64,000 nt of DNA from Thelephora terrestris (taxonomy: Eukaryota > Basidiomycota > Agaricomycetes > Thelephorales > Thelephoraceae): NCBI GenBank assembly GCA_015956445.1, contig WIUZ02000021.1, forward strand, positions 310,001 through 374,000, written 5' to 3'. The notes under the pieces are model-generated. The model saw only the letters and a program-made list of their open reading frames with translations. It was not told where the DNA came from and did no database searches. Shown here piece after piece: positions 11,477-22,615 of this stretch (within the stretch, counting starts at the first letter, position 1; every line of letters starts with the position of its first letter). The position numbers were made by a program, and so were the translations under genes.

Positions 11477-12915
11477 TTATTCATGATGCCATCCGTGGGG
11501 ATCGGCGTCGCGAACTGCAGGAGGATTGGTCGACTGAACAAGTTTTAATGAGGGGTTACTCACAGTGACATAGGGAGGAGCCCCGTTGGGAAAGTCCGGA
11601 CTCGCGATAAATCCATTGACCTCGGGAGTGGCACCTCCATCGAACGACCAGAAATTGGCTGGGTGAGCATGTTGCCAGTCATACCAGACCTTGTCGACCA
11701 TCTGGGAAAAAACGCGTCAGAATATCAGACTGGTGGCAATCGTCCATCTTACTCCGTGATGCAATTGGAACAAGGGATCTAGGATAGTGTTAGGAACGTG
11801 TGTAGAGCATCAAGGCGGATCAAATTCGTACCATTTGGGGACCATTTAGGGCCAGGAACACAATCAGAAGGGGCGGTTGAAGGGCATGTACCAAGAAGAT
11901 CTCTGCGAGGGCGCAATGAGCGGGGAGAACTAGGGCAGATTAAGTTTGACTCACGCTCCCACGATACGGTGAATTGCTCCATGTGATCCACCTTCAAGAT
12001 GTTGCTGGAAATGAATGAAATCGGCCACATAGCCCTCTATCAGGGCCTGTTGGCTTTCGGGAGTGAATAAATCTGCCAAGTGGACAGTGGTTCCGTTCGT
12101 GCCAGGAATATCAGGGGTATACTGGCGGCGCAGCCTGTGAGGCGAGGGGTAGGTGAGGGGGAAATCAGTAGCGAATGCGCCGCTGGTAATCTGATAATCA
12201 TCGTTGGGGTCACCCCAACCGCCAAGACCGCTGACAGGGTCTGGGTCGAAGATGGCGCTATTCTCGAAGTCCGATGCGTCTAGCGGAGTGAATTAGCACA
12301 GTGGAGTGGAAAGGACACGCCGAGGCCATACCTTTTGTCCAGTCCCAGTAGGGCTGGTGGCCCGTATAGCCACACTTTTCACGAAGGCTAGTGTCGAAGT
12401 CCTTGATGAATGCGCGATGCCAGGGCAGGAACTGGCCGGTGAAGTGGATCTGTGCTTGTATTGAGTTAAGGAACTGGGGTGGAGATAGAAGGGACCCACA
12501 ATGTGATTAAGATCCATATGAATGTAGGACCAATCTATTTTGGGTGAGTGAGGCTTGGGCGACAATCGATAATCAGCCATGTCAACTGACCGTCAAAGTA
12601 CGAAGAATTTGGGTTGACAGGCGGAATTTGAGCGAAGGTGGTATTGAAAGTTGGGACCAACGACGAGTTGTGAGGATAGTAGTCGACGTTGTTGAGACAC
12701 TACGCGTAGAGGCTGTCAGTTCCCTGTGAGACATGCTGAGCGAATTGTTTAACCTTGACGGCGGCCAACCACTCCGCGCGCTCCTCAGCAGGCATGCTCC
12801 TCCATTCGAGTCGAACGGAAGGGTTGAGGCAGGGCTGGTAGAGATTTGCAGAGACGGAAAGTCCGAGTAGGGTGGAGGCGGCGATGGCGAAGGTCACAAA
12901 CCGATAGAGAGACAT
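11477..12915 (-). CDS. Secreted tyrosinase / catechol-oxidase-like copper enzyme
   Basis: Type-3 copper oxidase that would oxidise phenols to quinones outside the cell. The start at 12915 gives a signal peptide (MSLYRFVTFAIAASTLLGLS, cleavage likely after VSA). The first exon ends WLAAVK and joins CLNN, the usual tyrosinase opening. CuA ligands are in DLNHI plus IHFTGQFLPWHRAF; next is the HQPYWDWTK block; CuB is in HLEGGSHGAIH and LHHGMVDKVWYDWQ. About seven short introns; roughly 360 residues. The protein ends soon after CuB (DADPHGWHHE), so there is no C-terminal lid domain, as in short secreted fungal enzymes. Whether it is monophenolase or only diphenolase cannot be told. A TATTTAAA on the minus strand about 105 bp upstream may be its TATA box. 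Confidence 0.87.
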
Positions 12916-13329
12916 AGCGAGGGGAGGTAGAGATGTGCCGTACGGGAATGGCTATGGATGGGCGGGCAGAAAAGAGGGAACGAGGGGAGGCCCGATGGTG
13001 TCCAACCAGGAGGGTATGTGGTTTAAATACCTGTGCGGACTAAACACGAGTAGGTTCTTCCAGGTTTGTCGGGGGAAGACCCGACCGAGAAGATCACCTG
13101 AACGTTGTTTGCCTTGGTTCAGCCGAGGGCATTTTCCACCAATAATCATCATTGAATCGATTTCTCTGAGAGGTGTCAAGATTTCCGTGACCGCGATTAG
13201 CTCCCGAGTGTATTTGAATAAGTCTGAGATGCGTGAGAAGATGCGGTTGATTTCTTGGCTGCGGTCTTGGAGCACCGGCTAGTCCCGATCAACACGTCAT
13301 TTGAAACCGTGACCGACGACGCGTTTACC
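12916..13329. promoter_or_regulatory. Divergent upstream region tyrosinase / ZW10
   Basis: 414 bp between start codons. A TATTTAAA motif near 13020-13030, read on the minus strand, faces the tyrosinase gene. Nothing comparable was seen on the ZW10 side. Confidence 0.45.
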
Positions 13330-16300
13330 ATGGCTTTCCCTATCCCATCCCACCTGCCAAAGAAACAGCCCACGGACGTGTCGTCTGCTATCCTCAGTAG
13401 GATCTCAGATGCCGACTCAAAGTCTCTCAATGCTGCGCTTGCCGACTCCTGGATCGCCGACCTCAACGAATCAATTCGAGTAGCAAAGGTACAACTTTGC
13501 GCGTTTCTCCGCCATTTTGATCGCTCAAAATCATTGTTAGCAACTCATCCACGAGAGAATTCAGAAAGACCTCCCCTCTTTCACCTCTCAACTAGCCGCA
13601 TCAGAGTCAATTCGTTCTCGTTTCCAAACTCTCAACGAAAATACTGCCAAGCTATCCCACGCAGTATCTAATCCGGAGGTACGTCTACCACCCCACACGT
13701 TTTCCTTTGGGGGTGACACTTACGTGGCATTCAGTCTGGTCTCTCTCCAGTTCTCGTACGGGCATTGACACAACACTCACAATTGGCCCAATCCACGCTT
13801 GACGCTGAAACTAAGCATCAGAATTTACGATACGCCTCACGACTGAGTTCAGGGTTTCAATCATTTGCCCAATTGGTGTACAACGGGGAACTTCCAGAAG
13901 CGGTCCGTTCCTCATTCCAATTATCTTCCCTGTTGGAACAAGCGCCAACGCCATTGAGGGACGCCGCGCTCACCGGCGCATTGAAGGTACCTCCCCGCTT
14001 TTCTGCCGTGGTAGCTCAAATTACTCAGTCAAACGCTAGCGGAGGCATCGAAGCCTCCGCGACCGGGCTGAAGAGTTACTGGACGGCGCATATGCCCATT
14101 CGATAGTCCTAACACCAACCGCGTGTGGGATACGGCCACATGTTCAAGGTGTGTCACGCAAAAAGCGCCCCGATTTTCACTCACCAGCGCCTCTAGTCCA
14201 GAAGTCCTCCAAAACGGTCTCTCTCCCTGAGATCCTGTCTTCCTTGTCCTCGGCTTCCCTATCTGAACGTCTTACGATCCTCAGGCGTGACATCGTTGCC
14301 CACTTTATCGAGTTTCCTCTTACCCAGCCCCTCTCGATCACCCAGGGACAGAACACAGACGCTTTGTCAATAGAGCATAGACTCGAATTATTTCCGGCTC
14401 CCCCTAATTCTGCCACCCTCGTTTCGAGACTCGATAACCTATCGGAAATTTTGGAGTTTTTCGATACGCACCTCTTCAGTGCTATACCTTCTTCGCAACG
14501 AGCCGCTTTCCTCAAGTCATTCTCCAAGCCCCTCACCTCGGGAATACTCAACCACCTCCTGATTCCCGCTATTCCGACCTCCGTGTCTGGGCTCCCAAAG
14601 TATCTCGAGTTGCTCGAACGCGCGGTTCGATTCGAGAGCGACGACCTAACTCGAATCCTCTTCGGTCCCAACTCTGGTGCTAGTGTTGAAATTCGACCCG
14701 AGAACGAGATCAAATGCTGGGCCGAGGGTATCGTATCGCACTACCAAAAGAAGCGGCGAGTGGATATTCTTGATCAGGCGAGGCGGTTGTTTACCGACGT
14801 TTCGTCCGACTGGAATGAGACGTTCCAGGTTGAGTGGACTGTCTCTTTGATTAAGCCGACCCCGAGGTCCGACGACCCTGCGGACCCCGAATCGGCCGCC
14901 ACTTCCTCCGCAGCGAATCATCTTCCTGTATCAGCAACCAATGGGACGAAAGGGCTTGAGGGGGACGCGGAAACTGCACAAGTCGACAACGATGGATGGG
15001 GTTTCGATGACGATGGTGCAGATGAAGAAGGTATCCGACCTAATCAGGAAGCGGGAAGGTCCTCGGCCGAGAGTTCATCGCCTCCGCTAACAGACACGGC
15101 TGCTGACGAGGTGGATGATGACGCATGGGGATGGAACGATGAAGAAGGTATGGACTCGACCCCAGTACCTGGGCTCGACGCATCCAGCGAACACAAGGTC
15201 TCTGGAAACGGGAATCCCGAAGGTGGCGCTGGTGATGATCCCCTATGGGATGCGTGGGATGATCCACCTCCCTCGCCTCCGACGAAAAAGGTTATGCCAA
15301 GACCTGCCAAGAAACTAGAAAAGTTCTCGAGTAAAGGGAAGCATGGCGCCGAACCGCCGAAGATCCCCACTCAGCCCCCTGAACGTCAATCTATCTCCAT
15401 TCCCCTTAATACGTCCGCACACGTAAATCCCTTACCTGGACCAGTGTTAGTCTCTAATTCATGGTCATCGTCAAGCAGCACTTCGAGCCAGCAATTCCTA
15501 TCAATCCCACCTACCCCCGCATCTGCCACCGCACAGAATCAAGCACCCAAGGAGTTCTACTCGGTCTCCAGTGGCATGCAAGATATCGTCGAGCTGGTGG
15601 AAAGCGTCATCCTCGAGTCTTCAGAGTTTTCGCGATCGACTATTCTTGCTGGTTATCTCCCTGATCCGAGCTCCGCGTCCGGAGCTGCGCCTGGGTCGGT
15701 GATTCTGAACACTCTCCCTTCAATATTGGATTTATTCCGGGCTTTTACTCCGATGAAACTCCACCTCGGTCGCGAAAATCGTGGTGACTCCCGGAAAATT
15801 GCCGGAAAAGGTGCTCCCGCGGAAGCAATTGCGAAGAAGGCGATTCAGTTCTCGAACGATTGCTTATACCTCCGGGAACGGATCCGGGAATTACTTCCCC
15901 AAATGACAGTTCCGGATGTTGGGGCAATAGACCACGGCCCGCGAGGCAACGTTGAGGAGGCTGGGGAGAGAGTGAAGGTTTACGGAGACAGCTGGTTCGG
16001 TCGAACAATCGTACGTCATCCACCCCACTTCCCCTATCTGTCTCTGGGCGTCATTAAAAATGTTGTGATTGATAGGACGGGCAACTCAGCGAAATTGATG
16101 AGATCTTAGATGCCACAGAAGGCTTCGTTGGCACGAGCGACCAAGACAGGTTCGATACTTGCGAGGAAGCCGTGAACGCCGTTGTAAAAAAGGTGAAGAG
16201 GTTGTGGCAAGTTTGGAAGGTATGCAACTATTTCGGTTCGATTCAGCGCGGCCGGGGTTGATTTCCTCTTTCTTAGGGTGTTCTCCCGCACAGTCGCCAT

Positions 16301-16734
16301 TTGACCGCAATAGGAAGGATCGTCGATGGCGTTCTCTCCAGGATGCTCCAAGACATCACCAAACTCGCCGACATCACCGCCGACGAATCTCACCGGCTTT
16401 CTGAGCTTTGTCGGATCTTGAACGCTCTCGAAGGTCTATTCGTCGAAGGCCCTGATCAGGTACGCCAGAATTCTCTTCCCGATTTACGAACCTTCTGTTG
16501 ACGTGAGAAACACAGACCTCTGCGGTCGTAGCTTACGTACCTTCTTGGCTTAAGTTTTCATATCTTTCCGAGGTTCTCGAGGCGTCCATGGCGGACATAA
16601 ATTACCTCTTCGAGGAAGGAGCTCTCGTGGATTTCGAGATTGACGAGCTGGTGAAGCTCGTTACGGCCTTGTTCTCGGACACACCCCTCAGGGCCGAGAC
16701 CATACACAAACTGCAGGGTGTACACGGTGTTTGA
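13330..16734 (+). CDS. ZW10: ZW10/Dsl1-family tethering protein
   Basis: Subunit of the Dsl1/NRZ complex that tethers Golgi-derived COPI vesicles at the ER (in animals also the kinetochore RZZ complex). Seven exons (13330-13488, 13541-13678, 13735-13986, 14040-16010, 16076-16219, 16277-16459, 16516-16734) sum to 1,021 codons plus stop. The N-terminus is helical/coiled coil (DLPSFTSQLAASESIRSRF). A long acidic linker in exon 4 contains three Trp motifs: DGWGFDDDGADEEG (about residue 500), DDAWGWNDEEG (about 542) and DPLWDAWDDPP (about 582). These resemble the acidic Trp lasso by which yeast Dsl1 grips coatomer. The C-terminus has the family hallmark LKFSYLSEVLEASMADINYL followed by DTPLRAETIHKL. 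Confidence 0.9.
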
Positions 16735-17531
16735 AGTGGTCGGCAAATCGGTTTATGGACTTGCTGGTGATCTCGGTCTGCTTTTTCTTATTTGCATTTG
16801 GACATTTGTTAACCATTTTCATGCCTTGATACGATATCATTATTTTATTCCAATTTCACGGATGTTACCGTGCAATGCTCAAAGGGGTGCACAATTTGCT
16901 TCACCTGGACAGACTTCTGCTTCTATAATGCGTTGATTTTGCGAGCGGCCGTATAGGGACCGATGTGTTATTCTTGACACACCTCGCAGAGAACACGGGA
17001 AGCGACGGAGCGGGAAGGCTAGCGAGTCGCATCAGCGAGCGCCCCGCCGCACATACAAATCTTCACTCACGGTTAATTCCCCGGATAGAGTGGGTGGGAT
17101 CGCAGCACCGTTCGGCCCGAGAAATGATCCCTGCGTGCGAGGCTGCCCGCTATATCCAACCCTGCATGATTGCCATTCTTTCAGTGGTCCTGTAAAAGTG
17201 TAAACCCGATTGATTATCGCATTGTACAAAGGCAGACACGCGATCCGATCATGGGAGTTGCTGCTGGGCGACCCTGAAGTCGACCGGGACGGTGTGAGTT
17301 TAATTGCAGCGTTCAGTCACGGCAGCGAGCATCTCCAGATGTGTTTCAAGGTCGTAGGCGGACCTTTGCGTTCAGTGCTTCAATCTTGACCCAGTGTTCG
17401 CATTGTGCAGAATGAATATTCGTGATTTCTATCCTTGATATTGCTAGATAAAAGGAAGGGCTAAGGGCTGCTAAGGGGTATACGATATATCATGATCGTA
17501 ACCAATCCATCCCACCGCTAATTTAACGGGT
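16735..17531. other. Intergenic between convergent 3' ends
   Basis: About 800 bases between ZW10 and an F-box gene that converge. Only short frames are open; no RNA gene, repeat or element was recognised. It holds the 3' UTRs of both genes. Confidence 0.5.
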
Positions 17532-18964
17532 TCAAGTCAATGCACAACAAAACATCCGAGCACTTGGCACGTACACGTTTGGATCAGAGACCTTCAACAT
17601 CCCATGCTCAGCCAGATACGGAAGCTTCTCTCTCAGTTCTTCCCGTTTCACGTACTGTAGACCCGAAGCAGGCCGGGGCAAATCGAAATAAAACTCCACC
17701 GTCGCTAGCGATTCGTACACCCTCCCCGATCCACAGATCGCGTCGACGGCGCTCCAAAACCGCGGGACTTGTGATATTGGGTCTATTGTGGCGATCGTGA
17801 GACGTTCAAGGTTGGGTAGGGCCCGGAACGTTCTGAGGAATAGCGAAAGGGACCAGGGAGCGCCAACGCCGTCCGCTGCGATAGTGAGGGACCGCACGCG
17901 AGGCACGACTCGCCTCAGCTTCTGAAACACTGGTGAGAGAAGGTATCAGTCAGCCACCATTAAAAGAACTCGCGGACTGAGGTACCAAATACATAGTATT
18001 CCTTGCATCGACAGGATATCCTCAATTTCTCCAAGCGGCAACTTTTGACTGCATCGAACACTTTGATGGCCATGGAATATTTCATGACGGAATACGTGAG
18101 TGATTTCAGACCAGTGGTATCCAGCCACTGCTGCTCGACGATCTCCGACAAGTCATACACAGCCAGCGTCTTGCGCGTGGTAATCTCTAATTCATCTAAC
18201 GAAACCGTGTGAGTAGGCAGGGACGAGAACATCGGGGCAAGTTGGGTGCTTTGCCACGAGCATCTGCGAAGACGGAGGGACTTGCACAACGGAAACGAGC
18301 GAATCAGAGACTCGATGTCTCCATGTCGAACAAAAAGGCAGTCAGATAACTCGAGCTTCGACACCGTGCGCGAAAGCGTCCGCGTGGTTTCAACGAGGCC
18401 GGCCACGTTGTATCCGGAAACCAAGGTGAACTTCATCTCCTTGAGCGCAAGGCACTTGATCGAAGCCTTCTTCGCGAAAACCCCAAGGGCAATAACGAGT
18501 TTATCGGCGTAACGCCACGAAGCCATTCCGGCGACCCCAAGGGACAGGGTGTGGGTGTACCGGAGGATCGGGAGATCACCATCCTCAGACGCGAGAACGA
18601 GCCCATCGATCTTGTCAGGCGTGTCGAGATTGATGCTCCGGTAGAGATGTCTCTTGCAGAAGTAGTACCAGAGACTACAGACTGTGGAGCAGGCACGTAG
18701 TGCCGGTATGTCTGCGCGGAGCTCGTCCACCATCAAGCCGATGATCTCGTTCGGAAGCGGCGGAGTTGCGGATTCTGACGCCCTAGCAAGCAAGTCAGCT
18801 ATGGCCGTAGGTCTGAAGAAAAGGAAGACACACTGAGGATTCCCGTCGTTCGTCATCGGAGCCTGCAGCTTAACTTTCCTCGAAGTGGAAGTGCATGGGC
18901 AAGGTTTGATCGCCGTGGACGGAGATCTCAAACAATCATCATGCTTTTCCCACGGTTTCAACAC
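17532..18964 (-). CDS. F-box/LRR-like protein
   Basis: Probable substrate receptor of an SCF ubiquitin ligase. Two exons (17993-18964, 17532-17921) with a 71-nt intron (GTATTT...TTTCAG) give 453 codons plus stop. The F-box-like core lies around residues 70-115: LPNEIIGLMVDELRADIPAL then RACSTVCSLWYYFCKRHLY. Leucine-rich repeat-like segments follow, e.g. TVSKLELSDCLFV, SFPLCKSLRLRRCSW and LDELEITTRKTL. It is the same kind of protein as the gene at 38283-39659 (shared LPS LRAC SxVC pattern). The ATG at 18964 is the first in the frame, but the first roughly 60 residues look unconserved, so the true start may be downstream. The ligand is unknown. Confidence 0.72.
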
Positions 18965-19162
18965 ATCCTGACGGGAACAAGCTTAGCTCAGCCAGAGGAT
19001 CGAGACGTTCACGCAGAAGTTTCCTGTGTAATAGCTGTTTACACTAGAGGTATATATTCAACCTAAACAGTCTACAATACATCCCACCGCAGTATATAAT
19101 TTCCTGACGCACGGGCCAAATAGTGGAGAAGCAAAACTACAGGCTCAGTGGCTACATAAATT

Positions 19163-20477
19163 TCAAAAGGGCGGCGGTCCGCCAGCTCCAATATAAGGTG
19201 AAGGAGACTGGGACAGATGAGAAACAGGCGGGGAGGGCGAACTCATGAGTGAACCATTCATACTACCCATTCCAAGTCCGATCGGCGTAAGCGCGCATTC
19301 GCAAATGACTTGTGCCCTTCTGACAACCGTCTGCACGACGTTACTCGCGTCCGGCTTTTGGCCCGGGCTGGCTGGTCCCCTGCTGACCTTGACCAGTCCG
19401 GGGAAGATAGTGGCGCCGACCCTATCGACCTCTCCCCTCTCGCTCGTCAAGCACCGTTTTACGAGCTCGATTTGTCTTGGGTAAAGAGTGCTCGTGAGTT
19501 CGGGAACGAATGCACGGTAGAAAGCGTCCACCGTGCCACCTGCGGACGATGCAGACCCGTGAAGCATTCGGGAGAATTCATACGCGGCTTCGAGAACACG
19601 TGTGACAGAGTTCGAGGACTGGTGGGCCGCCGGGTCAGACGCCGGGTACAGATTGAGAAGGCTTGTAAGGTTAGGCATGTGTTCGTCGAGAATCAGCTGG
19701 GACATCTCAGGGGTGAACGTTTCGACGGCCGCCGAAAAGGTTTGACGTCTCCAAACGGAAGCCACGGTCGGGTCACCTGAGGGTCTTGGCTGTTAGCCAA
19801 GAGGGTCACAAGGAAGGCGCAGTGCTCACGAGCAAAGATGTGTTCGTGTATCCTCGTCAATTGGATGTTTGCTTCTTGGGAGTTCGTCACAATCAAACAG
19901 TTCACGATCCCCTCTGATATAGCCTGCGAGATTGCGTGTCGCAGGAGGTTCTGGACCTGCATCGCGGTAGCGTTCCCCATCATCGCCTCCTCTTCTTCCG
20001 GAGGGGAGTCTTCGTAGATATCTGCGATTGCGGCTTGACTGACTTCAGAGAGTTTGTTATTGTACATCCGAATGACGCTGACCGCCCATCCGTTAATGAG
20101 GCGCTCTAACTTGGAAGCCGTGTTCTGCGGGGGGGAGTCATTGAGCGACAGCTCACGCTATCAACAGGGCCATCCGCTCACCTTGATTGAGAAATCGTCA
20201 ACGGAACTCTGACCCTCCTTCGTTTTGATCCCCTGACTACCTCCTTCCAAAGTAGCGATCCGGGCGCGAAGCAAGGCAATCTGTTTTTCCTGCTCTTGCA
20301 GCTGAATCCGTTGTTCCTCGACTTTTTCGTGGGCAATACGCTATAGCACGACATACGGCGCGTGAGCGGCCACGTACAACACTGTGATTATCTTGACCGC
20401 CGGCCAAGACTCACGAAGTTAGTCAGGGCATATCTATACTGCTCGCCAGGAATCATATCGGGCTGGTTGTAAGCCAT
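19163..20477 (-). CDS. Conserved coiled-coil protein of unknown function
   Basis: I do not recognise the family. Four exons (20415-20477, 20182-20340, 19830-20124, 19163-19776) sum to 376 codons plus stop with every phase in agreement. The N-terminus is MAYNQPDMIPGEQYRYALTN, then a coiled coil (RIAHEKVEEQRIQLQEQEKQ, IALLRARIATLEGG, about residues 22-60). Next is a helical region with LERLINGWAVSVIRM, a short acidic loop (SPPEEEEAMMG) and a long helical C-terminal half, e.g. VFPGLVKV-like and ICECALTP segments. The tail is Ser/Pro/Gly-rich and ends GAGGPPPF. No signal peptide or membrane helix. A TA-rich tract (TTTATATATATTATA on this strand, 20574-20588) lies about 100 bp upstream of the start and could be a TATA region. 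Confidence 0.75.
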
Positions 20478-20720
20478 GTTGTCGCAAGAATCCCGGTTTG
20501 CGGGTTAGGTTGTGGGAAGGACGTGGAGGAAATGCGACCGAGTCAGTACAGCGTCCAGCATCGTGGTCCCAAGCTATAATATATATAAACGAGGGCGGGG
20601 GCGCTAGCTGCCATGGCACCGCTGATCACCTGCTACAGCCGCGCTTCACGACATAGGCTATGCACGTCATAGTGTCTAGATATCCCGTGCGTCCTGTGCT
20701 GAAGAAAACTTCCAGAGGTT

Positions 20721-22543
20721 TCAAACAGACAACCCCTCCAGGCCAAAATCCTTTCCAGTACCCCTGTCCAACTCATTGAATGGATCACGCATGCTACCCG
20801 TGCGGGCTCTCCAGAGTTGGGTATACAAGGCCTTAATCTTCTGGAGTTCTGCGTCAATCACGGCGGTCTTGTTCGCGAGCGCAACAAACGTTGCATGTTG
20901 CGCCTGTAGCGTGGAGGCAATTGCTGTGTAAAAAGGTGAGCGGCGTTTCATAGATGGGGACAAGGTGGCTCTACATTGTGGAGTATACTGCGTTTGTGCG
21001 GAGGCTGAAGACAGTTTCCGTTCGATTTGCTGTGAAATGTTCTCTTGTGTGAGAAATTGTAAGGAGACCACGAATTACGGACCTCGATCGTAGTCTTATA
21101 CCAATGCAAACGTTCTCTCATCTGTACAGTAATCCTATCAAAGAATTCCAACGGGAAGGTGGCGTGGTTCTTGAGGTAAGCCCCGTTTTGTGCATTCCTA
21201 TGGCCGTCGAGGATCCTGATTGCAACGATTGTGTCTTGGACACATTGGTCTGCCTTGGCTTTCAGGTCTTTGGTGGAATGCACATCCGCTCTCAAAGTTG
21301 AGGTGGCATTCCCAAGTTCCTGGATAGTGGTTGAGAGAAACGCTCGAGAATTTCCCCACGAGTCGATGGGTGCGAACTTGCCTTGTGGACATCACGGATG
21401 AGCTCTTTGCCCTTCGTGGCTTGTTCTGACAGCTTCCGCTCCTTCAGTTCTTTGCCGATGTGCATCCGACCCTGAATGTGTGAACTATAGATGGAGGGTC
21501 AATGTACCAGGAGAGGTGGGTTACGCAGTGCAGCCTACTCGACGTCCTCGAAAACTTTTTTGATGCTGTCTGGCAAGTCATTGAACTTGGTAGACCTCGT
21601 AAAAAGGGGTGCTTTCGAGAGCCTGTGTCTAGTCAGTACTCTCCATGGCACAGTATGTCGACCGAACTCACGAGCCGCTAAGAAAAGGGCGTGAGATTGA
21701 ATTATGAAATGTGAGCGAGAGCTTACTCTAGATTTGTGTAAACAAGTCCCGCACAGGTGAGATTGGTAGCCAAATCAGCACAAGGCAAATGAATAATCGT
21801 GACTTCGCACCAAATGTCGATCCCAAAGTGGATGATTGTTGCTGAGGTTGAGTTGTCGTGGTTGTCGTGCCAAATATTGAGGGTTGGGTGTTTCCAAACA
21901 GTGAAGTACCGGTGGAAGGCTGCTGCTGCGTCGTCCCAAAGAGGGAGGTCGCCTGTCCAGTGGCAGGCTGCTGGATGTTCCCAAAGATAGAGCTTCCTTG
22001 TTGTTGAGCCGGTTGTTGTGTAGCACCGAAAAGCGATCCGCTCTGCTGTTGTTGAGCGGGCTGTTGCGCACCGAAGAGTCCGCCACTCTGAGCTGGTTGG
22101 GTTGTATTGCCCCCAAACAGAGATCCAACCTGAGCTGGCTGGTTTGGGGTGCTCCCAAATAGAGATCCGCCTTGACCGGGTTGTTGTTGGGTCGTCGTAC
22201 TTCCGAACAGTCCCCCAGATGACTGTGCAGGTTGCTGGGTACTTCCAAATAAAGATCCTCCGCCCTGTGGCTGCTGGGCCTGGGGATTACCGAACAGAGA
22301 CCCACTCGTTCCCGGCTGCTGCTGCTGCTGCTGCTGAGGCTGGCCGAAGAGAGATGTACCGGTCTGCGTTCCTGTCGCCTGCAAGCCCCCAAAGAGAGAT
22401 CCAGTTTGTTGTTGCGGCTGAGAACTGCCGAACATGTTGGTCGTTGCTGGCTTTGTTCCAAATCCTCCGCTGTGAACCAAAGAAAAAGACAATGAGCTAC
22501 TCAAATTACGCGTAGAAAAGGCGAGGCAAACTCACAAAGACAT
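20721..22543 (-). CDS. NUP49: FG nucleoporin NUP58/Nup49 type
   Basis: Central-channel nucleoporin (Nsp1/Nup62 subcomplex). The start at 22543 gives an 8-nt first exon (MS plus two bases) spliced to FGGFGTKPATTNMFGSSQP. About 200 residues of GLFG/SLFG repeats follow, with Gln-rich spacers including a poly-Q run. The C-terminal half is coiled coil: RSTKFNDLPDSIKKVFEDV, HIGKELKERKLSEQATKGKE, and LQKIKALYTQLWRARTGSM; the stop is at 20721. The middle is split into very short exons. One seems to be only 6 nt (21672-21677) and one intron has a GC donor (21320-21381). The joint between the FG exon and the IHLPCADLATNL segment needs an intron that I could only place tentatively (GTACTT donor). Divergent from ATG15 by 72 bp. 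Confidence 0.85.
21672..21677 (-). other. Candidate 6-nt micro-exon of NUP58/49
   Basis: CGGCTC on the minus strand is flanked by a CTTAG acceptor and a GTGAGT donor. Joining CTAGA (ends 21727), the micro-exon and GCTCTCG (begins 21622) gives in-frame NLDGSLSKAPLF. The two flanking introns are each 49 nt (21678-21726, starting GTAAGC, and 21623-21671, ending ACACAG). Skipping it would also keep frame, losing two residues, so it may be optional. Confidence 0.65.
22315..22336. repeat. CTG/CAG triplet run coding poly-Gln
   Basis: Seven to eight GCT/CTG units on the plus strand, read as CAG on the coding minus strand, give a Gln run in the FG domain of the nucleoporin. Such runs commonly vary in length between strains. 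Confidence 0.8.
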
Positions 22544-22615
22544 GTCGGATATCGAGACCAAGAACGCGTTCGGTGGAAGAAGTGGCACTACTTCGATCGC
22601 AGTGATCGAAGAGAT
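22544..22615. promoter_or_regulatory. 72-bp divergent upstream region NUP58 / ATG15 with inverted repeat
   Basis: The two start codons are only 72 bp apart. Within it lies a perfect inverted repeat, CTTCGATC then 5 nt then GATCGAAG (22591-22611), ending 4 nt before the ATG15 start. It could be a symmetric factor site or a hairpin in the 5' leader. Confidence 0.5.
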
